Notes: generated by a model from the letters alone, not told the origin. A DNA stretch of 64,000 nt from Burkholderiales bacterium RIFCSPLOWO2_12_FULL_61_40 (GCA_001770935.1 MESI01000043.1:53605-117604); one strand, 5' to 3'; counted from the first letter of the stretch, positions 1 through 8,746 are shown. Made by a program: numbers and translations.

Positions 1-328
1 CGTATTTCTTTTTGGCGTAAGGCTTTTCGCTGCCACTGGCCACGATGATTTTGATGCAGTGAACGCCTGGGGGCTGCTCCTCTTCCACCAGATCAAACAA
101 GCCCATGGCGGAGGGACTGATGTTGTGTTTGATGCGGTCTTTCACTTTGAGCATGTCGCCATCTACATCGGCCACGCCCACGCGCGCGCCCGTTTTGTCT
201 ATGCCCAGGTAAATAAACCCGCCCTCGGGGGTGTTGAGAAAGGCGATGACTTCTTTCTCCAGGTCGAGGTCTGGCGTGAGTTCACGCTTGTATTCGATGC
301 GGTGGGTTTCAGGCATGGGCACACTCAT
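1..328 (-). CDS. AlbA_2-domain ATP-binding protein, N-terminal part, runs off window
   Basis: Translating the minus strand from the ATG at 328 gives an open frame to the window edge beginning MSVPMPETHRIEYKREL and continuing with a GGFIYLGID segment. This is the usual shape of an AlbA_2 (Schlafen-like, formerly AAA_4) domain: an E-x-K-R-E start, an 'FLNTPEGG' loop and a G-I-D strand. The ATG overlaps the TGA of the upstream gene (ATGA, 325-328), so the two are translationally coupled in the same R-M locus. The function of AlbA_2 proteins in R-M loci is not settled; nucleic-acid or regulatory roles are suggested. Only about 109 codons are visible and the C-terminal part is missing. Confidence 0.75.
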   Translation of the reverse strand, partial: MSVPMPETHRIEYKRELTPDLDLEKEVIAFLNTPEGGFIYLGIDKTGARVGVADVDGDMLKVKDRIKHNISPSAMGLFDLVEEEQPPGVHCIKIIVASGSEKPYAKKKY

Positions 329-1812
329 TTCAACAATGCCTTTCCTTTTTCAGTCAAGCGGTATTGCTGCAGACGGCTGTTGGGTTTGTCGGGGATGGTG
401 GGTTCGATTAGCTCTGCTTGTAACAGTCTGGCCATGGCGGCCTTGTAGTTGCCGGTTGGTTGCCCATAGCCAAGAGCGTTCAATAGGGCACTGCGGCCCA
501 GTGGCAGTGAGGCGAGCGAGGCCATTATTTTTCGTTCGGTTTCCGTCTGGGGCACCGGGGCCTTGACTGGGGCCATGACTGGGGCCTCGACTGGGGCCTC
601 GACTTGCGTGGTGACTGGGTCGGCCACGCCGTCCTGCTGAGCATTCGGCCGCCACACTTGGGCGGTGAACTGATTGCCGCGAACATCGTCGATGAGTTCA
701 ATCTGCGGCCACTCTTCCAGCGCACGGGGTATGCCGCTGCCCAGGCCACGGTAAGGCAGCAGCTTGAAGGCGTGCTCGGTCAGCGTGGGGTTGCGGCGGT
801 TGGTTTTCCCTTGGCGTATGTCTGCAATGCTCAGGCTGTCGGGCAGGTGGCCGGGGCTGATGATTTCGATGCGGTCGCGAAACACCAGGATGCGGATGGA
901 GGCGCTGGTGAAGTAGTCGCGGTGGATGAGGGCGTTCACCAGTAGCTCTTGCAGGGTCAGTTCGGGCACTTCCAGCAGGCCCAGCGAATTAAAGCCCTGG
1001 TCGCCCTGCACGCGGTGCAGGTTGCGTTTGATGAAGGCCAGCGCCTCGGTGTATTGGGTGGGCAAGGTGCCGCTGATGTCCTGGCTGTCCTGGTAGTGGC
1101 TGTCGGCAATGCTGGTGCCGTAAAAGGCCACGGCCTTGATGGAATACGCGGGCCGCCAGCGCTGCTGGTTGCGGCCAAATAGCATAAGACCAGCCAGGGT
1201 GAGTTCGCGGCCGTCGCCCAGGCCCAGGTTTTGCAGCACCGAGTCCAGTGGCTGCGCTGGGTCTGGTTGGTTGGCTCCGTAGCGCTGTTCCAGGTAACGA
1301 CGAAAGGCAGCTTCATCCAGGTCGGCGCTGGTGGTGTCGGCCACGGGCACCACGTCGGCATACACCAGCCCGGCGCGCTGGAACATGCGCTGCATTTCTT
1401 CTCGTGCGGTGACGTGGCGTTTGTCAGCACCTTGTTTGACCCAGATGCTGCCTTGGTGGTCCAGGTAAGGCTTGGCCAAGCCATCGGGAATGGTCACCAC
1501 GATTACCAGCCCGGCGTGGGTGAGTACGTTTTCCGTTAGCGGGTGCACGGGCGGACGCAGGTGCTGGCTGGCGGCGTTGCTCAGCATCTGATTCAGGCGG
1601 CGCACTTCGGCAGCATCCAGCCCTGCAATCGAGCCATCGTCGTTGATGCCAATAAACAGCGTGCCGCCGCCACTATTGGAAAAGGCCACCAGTTCGGCTG
1701 CCAAGGCATCGGGGCTGTTGAAGGTGCGTTTGAACTGCTGGCGGCTGTGCTCGCCCAAGACGATGCGCTGCAACAGTTCAGCCTCAAGCAGGGCTTTATG
1801 ACTCATACGCAT
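325..1812 (-). CDS. AlbA_2 / HATPase_c_4 ATP-binding protein of type I R-M locus
   Basis: 495 aa. Residues about 20-140 form an AlbA_2 domain (AFSNSGGGTLFIGIND motif). Residues about 280-400 form a RecG-C-like HATPase_c_4 module (ALIHRDY, then a GLGSGIPRAL loop). A winged-helix-like C-terminus follows a low-complexity linker built of A-P-V repeats. The linker is encoded by four 12-bp tandem units at 554-601. The start lies within the 3' end of hsdR (17-bp overlap; ATG 6 bp further in is an alternative), so it is co-transcribed with hsdR. Such proteins accompany type I R-M systems; their role there (regulatory or accessory) is not established. The family call is firm and the function is unknown. 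Confidence 0.8.
   Translation of the reverse strand: MRMSHKALLEAELLQRIVLGEHSRQQFKRTFNSPDALAAELVAFSNSGGGTLFIGINDDGSIAGLDAAEVRRLNQMLSNAASQHLRPPVHPLTENVLTHAGLVIVVTIPDGLAKPYLDHQGSIWVKQGADKRHVTAREEMQRMFQRAGLVYADVVPVADTTSADLDEAAFRRYLEQRYGANQPDPAQPLDSVLQNLGLGDGRELTLAGLMLFGRNQQRWRPAYSIKAVAFYGTSIADSHYQDSQDISGTLPTQYTEALAFIKRNLHRVQGDQGFNSLGLLEVPELTLQELLVNALIHRDYFTSASIRILVFRDRIEIISPGHLPDSLSIADIRQGKTNRRNPTLTEHAFKLLPYRGLGSGIPRALEEWPQIELIDDVRGNQFTAQVWRPNAQQDGVADPVTTQVEAPVEAPVMAPVKAPVPQTETERKIMASLASLPLGRSALLNALGYGQPTGNYKAAMARLLQAELIEPTIPDKPNSRLQQYRLTEKGKALLK
554..601. repeat. 12-bp tandem repeat, 4 units, in-frame
   Basis: Four consecutive 12-bp units of the type actggggcctcg (first units slightly diverged) encode the A-P-V repeat linker of the overlapping AlbA_2 gene. 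Because 12 is a multiple of three, unit gain or loss changes linker length without shifting frame. Confidence 0.8.
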
Positions 1813-4800
1813 TCAGCCCAGAAATATCGCGCCCCTGCGCACGTTTGGTCAGCAGCGGTACCAGCTCTTTCATCAGCGCCAGTTCAGCTTGGGCGCGGGC
1901 TTTCCACCCCAGGTCCAGCGGGGCCATCAGGTCGCTCAAGGCCTCGCCGTCAAAAATCATGCGCTGCAAGATGCCGTCCACAAAGGTTTGCAGGGCAGCG
2001 GGGGTTAGCTGGTGTTGGGTGGCGATGGTGGCGAGTTCGCCAGCGTCCTTTTCCTTTTTGAACCGGGTGTAGCCCTCGCGGATGGCGGTCTCGCTCAGGC
2101 CCTCGCCTGCCTTCAGGGTGTTGATGTACGCAGCAATGTCGTCGCGCTCGTTCATGAACTTGGCATCGGCCTGGATAAGGCCAATAAGCTGTTCGCGGCT
2201 CATGGTCTGCTTGGTGCCCGACCCCTGCTGCGAAAAGCGGGACATGAGGCCCATGATGTAGTCGTAGTCGATCACTGCGCTGGCAAAGAGCACGAACTCG
2301 AAGTCGAGCTGGCCCACATCGGCCGAGTCATCGCCTTTCGCCTCGCCCCCCTTGTCCTGCTGGGCCTGTTGTTGCTTCAGACGCTGGGCTGTTTCCAGGT
2401 AGGCGCCGCGAAAGCCTTGCAGGTTTTCTGCGGGCAAGATGTGCTCTATGGCGGTGGCGTTGTCTTCGGTCTGGTCGGTGTATTGGTCCAGCTGGGTTTT
2501 GAGGCGCTGCACTTCTTTGAAGTTTTGAATGAAGGCGGCGCGGGCCTCGTCGCCCTTGAGGCTGTGCACGGCGTCGGGCGTGCAGGCCAGGCCTTGGCTT
2601 TGCATGAAGTCGGCCAGCTTGGTGACGGCGGCGTCCAGCTTCTGGATGACGACAGGGGCCTTGTCCACCAGCCAGATCTTGCGGGCCTCTTCGCCCGACT
2701 TCTCGCCCGAGAACAGGGCAATGGCGGCGTCCACATTGCCTTGCTGCTGGCGGAAGTCGAGGATGTTGCCGTAGGGCTTGGTGCCATTCAGTACGCGGTT
2801 GGTGCGCGAGAAGGCCTGTATTAAGCCATGGTGCTTGAGGTTTTTGTCCACGTACAGGGTGTTGAGGTACTTGGAGTCAAAGCCGGTGAGCAGCATGTCC
2901 ACCACGATGGTGATGTCGATCTTCTTGGCAGCGGGGTAGTCGGCATTGGGCCACTGCTGGTCTTTGATGCGCTTTTGCACGTCCTGGTAGTACAGGTCGA
3001 ACTCGCTGATGGTGTGGTTGGTGCCGTAGCGGGTGTTGTAGCTGACCAGGATGGCTTTGAGTGCGGCTTTTTTGCCCTCGGGGTCTACCTGGTTGTCTTC
3101 TTTTTCTTGGGGCAGGTCTTCTTGAATTTGCTTGACATCGGCATCACCCTCGGCGGGCGGCGAGAACACGCCAGCGATGTTGAGCGGCTCAAAGGCAGGG
3201 TCGGCTTCTTGCTTGGTTTTTTGAAGGTCTGCAAAGAGCTTGTGGTACTCGATGGCGTCATTGATGCTGGCGGTGGCCAGCACGGCGTTGAACCTGCGCC
3301 CAGCGGTGGCCGTGTCGTGCTTGGACAGGATGGCTTCTATCACGGCCTTTTTGGCCAGGGCCTCGCCGGGCTTGGGTGGGTTCTTGCCCTCGGGCTTGAA
3401 GTAGTCCACATGGAAGCGCAGCACGTTGGCGTCTTCAATGGCGTGGGTGATGGTGTAGGCGTGCAGCTGCTTTTGGAACAGGTCTTCCGTGGTGCGGAAC
3501 TGCCCCTCTTCGCCCTCAAACTGCTTGGCCGTGGCGTTGGCCTCAAAAATGGGCGTGCCGGTAAAGCCAAACAGCTGCGCCTTGGGGAAGAACTCTTTGA
3601 TGGCTGTGTGGTTGTCGCCGAATTGGGAGCGGTGGCATTCGTCAAAAATGAAAACGATGCGCTTGTTGCTCAACGGTGCCAGCTGCTCTTTGTAGGTGGC
3701 TTTGCCGTCTTTCTTTTGCTGTTTGTTGCGCTTGCTGTTCTCATCCAGCGCCAGGCCCAGCTTCTGGATGGTGGTGACGATGACTTTGTCGGCACGTTCG
3801 TCAGACAGCAGGCGGCGCACCAGCGCGGCGGTGTTGGTGTTTTCTTCGACGCAGCCTTCCTGAAAGCGGTTGAACTCCTCGCGGGTCTGGCGGTCCAGGT
3901 CTTTGCGGTCCACCACAAAAAGGCATTTCTCCACGTCGGGGTTGTCCTTCAGCAAGGTGGATGCTTTGAAGGATGTGAGCGTTTTGCCGCTGCCGGTGGT
4001 GTGCCAGATGTAGCCGTTGCCGCAGTTCTGGTGGATGCAGTCCACAATTTGCTTGACGGCATACATCTGGTAGGGCCGCATCATCAGCAGCTTTTGTTCG
4101 CTGGCCACCAGCACCATGTAGCGGCTGATGGTTTGGCCCAAGGTGCATTTGACGAGGAACCGTTGAGCAAACTCGTCGAGCTGCGTGATCTTCTTATTGG
4201 CCTCGTCCGCAAACTGGTAGATGGGTAGGAAGCGCTCGTCCGCATTGAACGCAAAGTGCCGCGCGTTGTTGTTGGCGAAGTAGTAGGTGTTGGTGCGGTT
4301 GCTGACGATGAAGAGCTGCAAGAAGCTCAGCAGCGTCTTGGTGTAGCCGTTGCCGGGGTCGTTTTTGTAGTCAACGATCTGCTCCATGGCGCGGCGCGGG
4401 TTGATGCCCAGCGTTTTGAGCTCGATTTGCACACATGGCACGCCGTTGATGAGGATGAGCACGTCATAACGGTGGTGGCTGTTGTCGGTGTTGATGCGCA
4501 GCTGGTTGACGACCTCGAAGGTGTTTTTGCACCAGTCTTTGATGTTGACCAGGGTGTAGTTCAGCGGCGTGCCGTCTTCGCGGGTGAAGGCGTTGATGCT
4601 GCGCAGGGTCTTGGCGGCGGTGAAGACATCGGGGGTGACGATTTCGTCCAGCAGGCGGGCGAATTCTCCATCGGAGAGATGAACACGGTTAAGGGCCTCG
4701 AACTTCTCGCGGAAGTTGCGCTCCAGTGATGCGCGGTCCCGAATGTCGGCACGGTGCTCGTACTTGAGGCCCTGCAGCTTGCCAATGAAGCCGTACTCGA

Positions 4801-4870
4801 TCTGCTCTTCCTTGACGACGTGACTCGGCTTGCTGGCGGGAGGGTCGTAGGTGAAGTTGGATGAGGACAT
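1796..4870 (-). CDS. hsdR: Type I restriction endonuclease subunit R
   Basis: 1024 aa, normal length for HsdR. The N-terminal PD-(D/E)xK nuclease has D136 and the E-L-K of 'QIELKT' (E150, K152). The SF2 translocase motor has Walker A TTGSGKT (291-297), a DECHRSQFG box near 413, FGFTGTPIF, and a C-terminal motor segment with 'TGFDSKYLNTLYVDK' and 'QAFSRTNRVLN'. It would cleave and translocate unmethylated DNA in complex with HsdM and HsdS, which are not in the window and presumably lie beyond position 1. It heads the visible part of the operon and overlaps the AlbA_2 gene downstream. All motifs are intact, so it is predicted functional if its partners are present. Confidence 0.95.
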   Translation of the reverse strand: MSSSNFTYDPPASKPSHVVKEEQIEYGFIGKLQGLKYEHRADIRDRASLERNFREKFEALNRVHLSDGEFARLLDEIVTPDVFTAAKTLRSINAFTREDGTPLNYTLVNIKDWCKNTFEVVNQLRINTDNSHHRYDVLILINGVPCVQIELKTLGINPRRAMEQIVDYKNDPGNGYTKTLLSFLQLFIVSNRTNTYYFANNNARHFAFNADERFLPIYQFADEANKKITQLDEFAQRFLVKCTLGQTISRYMVLVASEQKLLMMRPYQMYAVKQIVDCIHQNCGNGYIWHTTGSGKTLTSFKASTLLKDNPDVEKCLFVVDRKDLDRQTREEFNRFQEGCVEENTNTAALVRRLLSDERADKVIVTTIQKLGLALDENSKRNKQQKKDGKATYKEQLAPLSNKRIVFIFDECHRSQFGDNHTAIKEFFPKAQLFGFTGTPIFEANATAKQFEGEEGQFRTTEDLFQKQLHAYTITHAIEDANVLRFHVDYFKPEGKNPPKPGEALAKKAVIEAILSKHDTATAGRRFNAVLATASINDAIEYHKLFADLQKTKQEADPAFEPLNIAGVFSPPAEGDADVKQIQEDLPQEKEDNQVDPEGKKAALKAILVSYNTRYGTNHTISEFDLYYQDVQKRIKDQQWPNADYPAAKKIDITIVVDMLLTGFDSKYLNTLYVDKNLKHHGLIQAFSRTNRVLNGTKPYGNILDFRQQQGNVDAAIALFSGEKSGEEARKIWLVDKAPVVIQKLDAAVTKLADFMQSQGLACTPDAVHSLKGDEARAAFIQNFKEVQRLKTQLDQYTDQTEDNATAIEHILPAENLQGFRGAYLETAQRLKQQQAQQDKGGEAKGDDSADVGQLDFEFVLFASAVIDYDYIMGLMSRFSQQGSGTKQTMSREQLIGLIQADAKFMNERDDIAAYINTLKAGEGLSETAIREGYTRFKKEKDAGELATIATQHQLTPAALQTFVDGILQRMIFDGEALSDLMAPLDLGWKARAQAELALMKELVPLLTKRAQGRDISGLNAYES

Positions 4871-4898
4871 GGACTGGGTGAAACGATCAGGCTGGCAG

Positions 4899-4918
4899 AA
4901 AAAAGGCGCCTCAGCGCC
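4899..4918 (-). terminator. Intrinsic-terminator-like hairpin in hsdR leader
   Basis: On the minus strand a GGCGC stem, a TGAG loop and GCGCC are followed by six T. It sits about 29 nt upstream of the hsdR ATG on the same strand. It may end transcription arriving from upstream minus-strand genes (the ancestral pyrimidine operon) or attenuate hsdR. The stem is short (5 bp) but GC-rich. Confidence 0.5.
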
Positions 4919-5000
4919 GGTTGATCGATTCTAGGCGTAGGCCTACCCTGTTGGGACACCAAAATGTCGGTGAAAAGAGCGGCAGGGAGGCTGATCTGCT

Positions 5001-5054
5001 CCTAATTCAATAGCTGTTCGCGCAATGAGTACGGGCGCTAGAGGCCAATTTGCC
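5001..5054. repeat. Comamonadaceae-type interspersed repeat, copy
   Basis: The sequence contains 'aatagctgttcgcgcaatg', 'tacgggcgctagaggcc' and flanks close to the copy at 10467-10527, and is related to those at 44696-44757 and 46761-46822. It is non-coding and lies between hsdR and the decayed hydrolase fragment. Confidence 0.7.
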
Positions 5055-5100
5055 TCATGCCGCTGGGGGCGCGTCGTTTGGCCATGTAGACGGCGGGCAT
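5055..5100 (-). pseudogene. Decayed internal fragment of the M20 hydrolase gene
   Basis: This stretch matches 7584-7650 inside the intact hydrolase gene: blocks 'tcatgccgctggg', 'ttggccatgta' and 'gacggcgggcat' are shared in the same order. About 27 bp present in the intact gene are deleted between the last two blocks. It lies on one side of the ATPase/DUF4276 remnant; the gene's 3' end lies on the other side (6467-6526). Confidence 0.75.
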
Positions 5101-5158
5101 TAAACTCAACAGGGAGCGTCGCTGCGCGTGCGTCTTGAATCCGTCTGTGAGAAAAACC

Positions 5159-6334
5159 ATGTTGATCAAAAGCCTGAGAGTGTCGAACCTGTTGAGCTAT
5201 GGGCCAGATGCAGAGACGGTTGAACTGGGCCCTTTGAATGTGTTGATCGGTCCCAACGGTTCGGGCAAGTCGAATTTTTTGGAAGCGCTGTCGCTGTTGC
5301 AGGCTGCGCCGGATTTGCTAACGCGCCCGATACGGGATGGTGGCGGAATTCAAGACTGGCTGCACAAGACCGGTAAGCCAGGTTCCATGCAAGACGCTCG
5401 GATTGAAGCAGTCATCGCCAGCAACCATAAAGGCCGAAAAAATTTTCGATACGGGCTCGCGTTCAATGAAATGGGCAGCCGCTTTGAAGTGAGCGATGAA
5501 TTTCTGGAAAACGAAAAACCGGATTCAGGAAGGGAGCAGCCGAATTTCTACTACCGCTGGAATCAGGGGAGCCCGGTATTGAATATGCAAGGACTGGGGG
5601 AGCGCAAGTTGTTGCGCGAAACGATCAAGCCCGACCAGTCCATCCTGGCCCAAAAGAGGGATGCGGACCTGTATCCAGAACTAACCTGGGTCGCAGAGTA
5701 ATTTCAGGCGATTCGGCTTTATCGCGAGTGGACTTTTGGGCGCTATGCAGCACCGAGGATGCCGCAAAAAACAGATTTGCCTAACGACAAGCTGGAGCAG
5801 GATTGTTCCAATCTAGGTTTGGTGCTCAACCGTTTGAAGGGGAACGCCACTGCTCGGAAGCGGCTGGTCGAGGCGCTTCGCGTTGTGTATGACGGTATAG
5901 AAGACATTCATGTCAGCATTGATTCGGGGACGGCCCAAGTCTCTTTGATCGAGACCAAGGGTGTCATTCCTGCCACGCGCTTGTCCGACGGTACGCTGCG
6001 CTACCTGGCGATGCTTGCCTTGTTGTGCGATCCATCCCCGCCCCCATTGGTGGGGCTGGAGGAGCCAGAACTTGGGCTGCATCCCGACATGCTGCCGTCC
6101 CTGGCCAAGTTGCTGATCGATGCCAGCTCCCGAGCCCAATGGATTGTGACTACCCACGCACCCAGTCTGATTGATGCACTTTCAGACAACCCCGGCGCAG
6201 TGTTGGTGTGTGAGCGGGAACTGGACGGGACACACATCGAGAGATTGGATGCTGAACACTTGGCGCCCTGGTTGGAAAAGTATCGCTTAGGCGAGTTGTG
6301 GACACGCGGCGAAATCGGGGGGACCCGGTGGTGA
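5159..6334 (+). pseudogene. AAA_21-type ATPase (OLD-like) interrupted by in-frame TAA
   Basis: From the ATG at 5159 the product starts MLIKSLRVSNLLSYG, with Walker A GPNGSGKS at residues 31-38. The frame stops at TAA 5699-5701 after 'LTWVAE' but continues unshifted with 'FQAIRLYREWTFGRY'. It then carries the signature region 'TRLSDGTLRYLAMLALL', Walker B 'LVGLEEPELGLHPDM' and the switch 'IVTTHAPSLIDAL', ending at 6334. The two halves are one ATPase of about 391 codons with a single nonsense codon. The downstream DUF4276 partner is also broken, which supports real decay rather than a sequencing error. Readthrough or a two-chain product cannot be excluded. Such ATPases commonly pair with an effector in defence modules. 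Confidence 0.85.
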
Positions 6335-6466
6335 AAATCAAAAACGATGTCTTTGTTTACGTGGAGGGTGGGGGGAGCGGTTCCCATAGTGCTGCTTTGC
6401 AGGCCGAGTTTCGGCAAGCGGTTGCCGAATTTTTTTCAAGAGCTTCGAATGCGCAAGCCCTGAGTT
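6331..6466 (+). pseudogene. DUF4276-like partner protein, truncated after about 45 codons
   Basis: A GTG at 6331 overlaps the ATPase stop (GTGA). The frame encodes an N-terminal segment with 'VFVYVEGGGSGSHSAALQAEFR', typical of DUF4276 proteins that follow AAA_21 ATPases. At 6467 homology stops abruptly where a copy of the 3' end of the neighbouring hydrolase gene begins on the opposite strand. The rest of the frame (to 6657) is low-complexity translation of foreign sequence. Most of the protein, normally around 200 aa, is missing, so the module is presumably dead. Confidence 0.7.
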
Positions 6467-6526
6467 TCAAACCACCCCCGCCCGCTCCAGCATCGCATCC
6501 CCAATCTCGTGGCGGCTGCCGCCGTC
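6467..6526 (-). pseudogene. Duplicate of the 3' end of the M20 hydrolase gene
   Basis: The minus strand reads ...MLERAGVV-stop, identical over 28-30 bp to the end of the hydrolase gene at 7468-7497. After an internal deletion of about 50 bp it resumes with a block matching 7533-7566 (gcatcc[c/t]caatctcgt). It abuts the truncated DUF4276 gene exactly at the hydrolase stop codon. Confidence 0.8.
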
Positions 6527-6659
6527 TGACCAAAAAAGCCCCTACGCACCACCCCGATGGTGGCTCTGCCACGCGGCCAGTTCCAAGGGCCGGATGCCGA
6601 ATCGCACGGCGTTTATGGAGACGGGGCATGTATTTCCGAGGGCGGCCTGAGGGCTAGGA

Positions 6660-6986
6660 CTAAGCCTCGTCGTCTGTCATCCAGGCGGGAATATCGCGTT
6701 TCATGTGGAGCACCCGCCATACGTCAATGTGGTCGGCACGCTCCACATAGAAGACCAGGTAGGGGTACTTGCGCAAAGGCCAGGAGCGCAAATTCGGTAT
6801 GCCCAATTCATGTGCGTAGCGCGGTGATCCTGTGCCTGCATGCTTGCTGATGTGGGCGTAGGCATGCTCCAATGCATCCACAAAACCAAGCGCCGCATCC
6901 TGCGCGTCTTGCTCCAGGTAATGCGCTATGGACTGGTCAACGTCTCCCAGTGCCAGCGTGCGCTGAATCAGCGCTTTGGGCTTCAC
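6660..6986 (-). CDS. parE: ParE/RelE-family toxin
   Basis: 108 aa. The features are typical of ParE: helical N-terminus ('DVDQSIAHYLEQDAQDAALGF'), 'GTGSPRY', the strand 'RSWPLRKYPYLVFYVE' and 'IDVWRVLHMKRDIPAWM' at the C-terminus. ParE toxins act on DNA gyrase, RelE homologues on ribosome-bound mRNA; the PARALOG is not decided by sequence alone. The ATG overlaps the antitoxin stop by 4 bp, giving antitoxin-first order. It lies directly beside the decayed ATPase module and may help retain this accessory stretch. Confidence 0.85.
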   Translation of the reverse strand: MKPKALIQRTLALGDVDQSIAHYLEQDAQDAALGFVDALEHAYAHISKHAGTGSPRYAHELGIPNLRSWPLRKYPYLVFYVERADHIDVWRVLHMKRDIPAWMTDDEA

Positions 6987-7222
6987 TGGAATTTTTTACC
7001 GTTGATGCGCTTGCGCAGACTTTCAAAGTAGCTGGCATCGACAGGCGCAGTGGGGGCAGACTGCGCGCCTGCCAGCAGCAGGCCACGTAACTGTTGCCGA
7101 TCCTGGTCCTTGCGGATCAGCTCGCGCACGTACTCGCTGCTGGTGCCGAAGCCACGCGAACCGACTTGCGTGTCAACGAATTCCTTGAGGCCGTCGGGCA
7201 GGGAAATGTTCATGGTGCTCAT
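6983..7222 (-). CDS. parD: ParD-family antitoxin, ribbon-helix-helix
   Basis: Start taken at the ATG at 7222 (MSTMNISLPDGLKEFVD), because ParD proteins begin with this ribbon strand; an upstream in-frame start at 7258 would add 12 atypical residues. About 79 aa. The N-terminal ribbon-helix-helix DNA-binding part contains 'GFGTSSEYVRELIRKDQ', the standard ParD motif. The acidic/flexible C-terminus would neutralise the toxin. It likely autoregulates the operon. Confidence 0.85.
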   Translation of the reverse strand: MSTMNISLPDGLKEFVDTQVGSRGFGTSSEYVRELIRKDQDRQQLRGLLLAGAQSAPTAPVDASYFESLRKRINGKKFQ

Positions 7223-7461
7223 TTGAACAATTTTAGGGACTTTGGCAAATTTTGCCAAACCCTCTTCACAGCGCCTAAAGCCGCTTTCAAAAAGAGCGCA
7301 ATGCCCTGACGGGTCAAATGCAAGATGACCCTACTGGACGAATACTGAGAGGTGAAATCACCCGACAGCATGCTTGTGCATAAGCATCGGCTAGCTTCTA
7401 CATAGGCGCGAGAAAGCCGGATCGTCATCTTCCTTCATATTCGCCTCATACCGCATCTGTC

Positions 7462-8715
7462 TCAAACCACCCCCGCCCGCTCCAGCATCGCATGCAACAA
7501 CACATTGCACCCCGCCGTGATGTGCTCGGGCTTCGCATCCTCAATCTCGTTGTGGCTGATGCCGTCCTTGCAGGGGATAAAAATCATGCCGCTGGGCGCC
7601 AGCTTGGCCATGTACACGGCGTCGTGGCCGGCGCCTGAGACGGCGGGCATGTTGGAGTAGCCCAGTTTCTGCGCGGCGCGGGCGACGGCGTCCACGCAGT
7701 CGCTGTGGAAAACCTGCGCGGAGTAGCTCGATACCAGGTCGATCTTCACGTCCAGCCCGGTTTTCTGGGCCATGTCGGCGGCAAAGGCTTTCACCTCGTC
7801 GGCCATCTGGTCCACCAGGGCGTCGGTGGCGTTGCGCAGGTCGATGGAGAATTTGACGCGTCCCGGAATCACGTTGCGGCTGTTGGGGAAGACCTGCACC
7901 ATGCCCACGGTGCCGCGGCCGTGCGGCGCGTGGCGCAGCGCGGCTGCCACGGTCTCTTGCATGATGTGGGTGGCGACCTGCATGGCGTCTTTGCGCAGCG
8001 CCATGGGGGTGGGGCCGGCGTGGGCTTCCATGCCGGTGACGGTGCAGTCGAACCAGCGGATGCCCAGCACGCCGCTGACCACGCCGATGGTTTTGTCGTT
8101 GTCTTCCAGCACGGGGCCTTGTTCGATGTGGGTCTCGAAGTAGGCGCCTATGGGGTGGTCGCCGGGTTCCTGCGTGCCGATGTAGCCGATGCGCTCCAGC
8201 TCGCCCTTCACGGTCTTGCCCTCGGTGTCCGTCGCCGCATACGCATGCTCCAGCGTGAAGGCCTTGGCGAACACGCCCGAGCCCATCATGACCGGCACAA
8301 AGCGCGAGCCTTCTTCGTTGGTCCAGAACGCGACTTCGATGGGCGCTTCGGTGGTGATGCCGTGGTCGTTGAGGGTGCGCACCACTTCGATGCCGGCCAG
8401 CACGCCGTAGTTGCCGTCGAACTTGCCGCCCGTGGGTTGGGTGTCGATGTGGCTGCCGGTCATGATGGGGGGCAGGGCGTTGTTGCGCCCGGCGCGGCGC
8501 ATGAAGCCGTTGCCGATTTTGTCGATGGTGACGGTCATGTCGGCCTCGCGTGCCCAGCCCAGCACCAGGTCACGGCCTTGTTTGTCGAGGTCGGTGAGGG
8601 TCAGGCGGCAGACGCCGCCTTTGGGGGTGGCGCCTATCTTTGCCAGCTCCATGAGGGAGGACCAGAGGCGGTCGCCGTTGATGCGGATGTTTTCGATGTG
8701 GGTGGCTGTCGTCAT
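7462..8715 (-). CDS. M20-family N-carbamoyl-beta-alanine amidohydrolase (ureidopropionase)
   Basis: 417 aa. Metal-site residues of the M20/amidohydrolase-2 group are present: GSHIDT (H89, D91), D100, N-E-E (E134/E135), H196 in 'THIEQGP' and H388 in 'SHNE'. The family covers allantoate amidohydrolase, L-carbamoylase and beta-ureidopropionase. Its place as last gene after preT, preA and dihydropyrimidinase points to hydrolysis of N-carbamoyl-beta-alanine to beta-alanine, CO2 and ammonia. 'TTAGGAG' precedes the ATG. Two broken pieces of this gene occur at 5055-5100 and 6467-6526. Substrate assignment is by context. Confidence 0.88.
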   Translation of the reverse strand: MTTATHIENIRINGDRLWSSLMELAKIGATPKGGVCRLTLTDLDKQGRDLVLGWAREADMTVTIDKIGNGFMRRAGRNNALPPIMTGSHIDTQPTGGKFDGNYGVLAGIEVVRTLNDHGITTEAPIEVAFWTNEEGSRFVPVMMGSGVFAKAFTLEHAYAATDTEGKTVKGELERIGYIGTQEPGDHPIGAYFETHIEQGPVLEDNDKTIGVVSGVLGIRWFDCTVTGMEAHAGPTPMALRKDAMQVATHIMQETVAAALRHAPHGRGTVGMVQVFPNSRNVIPGRVKFSIDLRNATDALVDQMADEVKAFAADMAQKTGLDVKIDLVSSYSAQVFHSDCVDAVARAAQKLGYSNMPAVSGAGHDAVYMAKLAPSGMIFIPCKDGISHNEIEDAKPEHITAGCNVLLHAMLERAGVV

Positions 8716-8746
8716 GGTGAACTCCTAAAAGCTTTTGTTGTTGTCG

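Noticed and set aside
2828..4228. 466-codon plus-strand frame
   Set aside because: Shadow of hsdR on the opposite strand.
6527..6659. Remainder of the DUF4276 reading frame
   Set aside because: Composition and sequence do not resemble the family. It is translation of unrelated DNA after the break.
7219..7428. 69-codon minus-strand frame upstream of parD
   Set aside because: No ribosome site, overlaps the parD start region, no recognisable family; nothing else is seen in 7259-7461.
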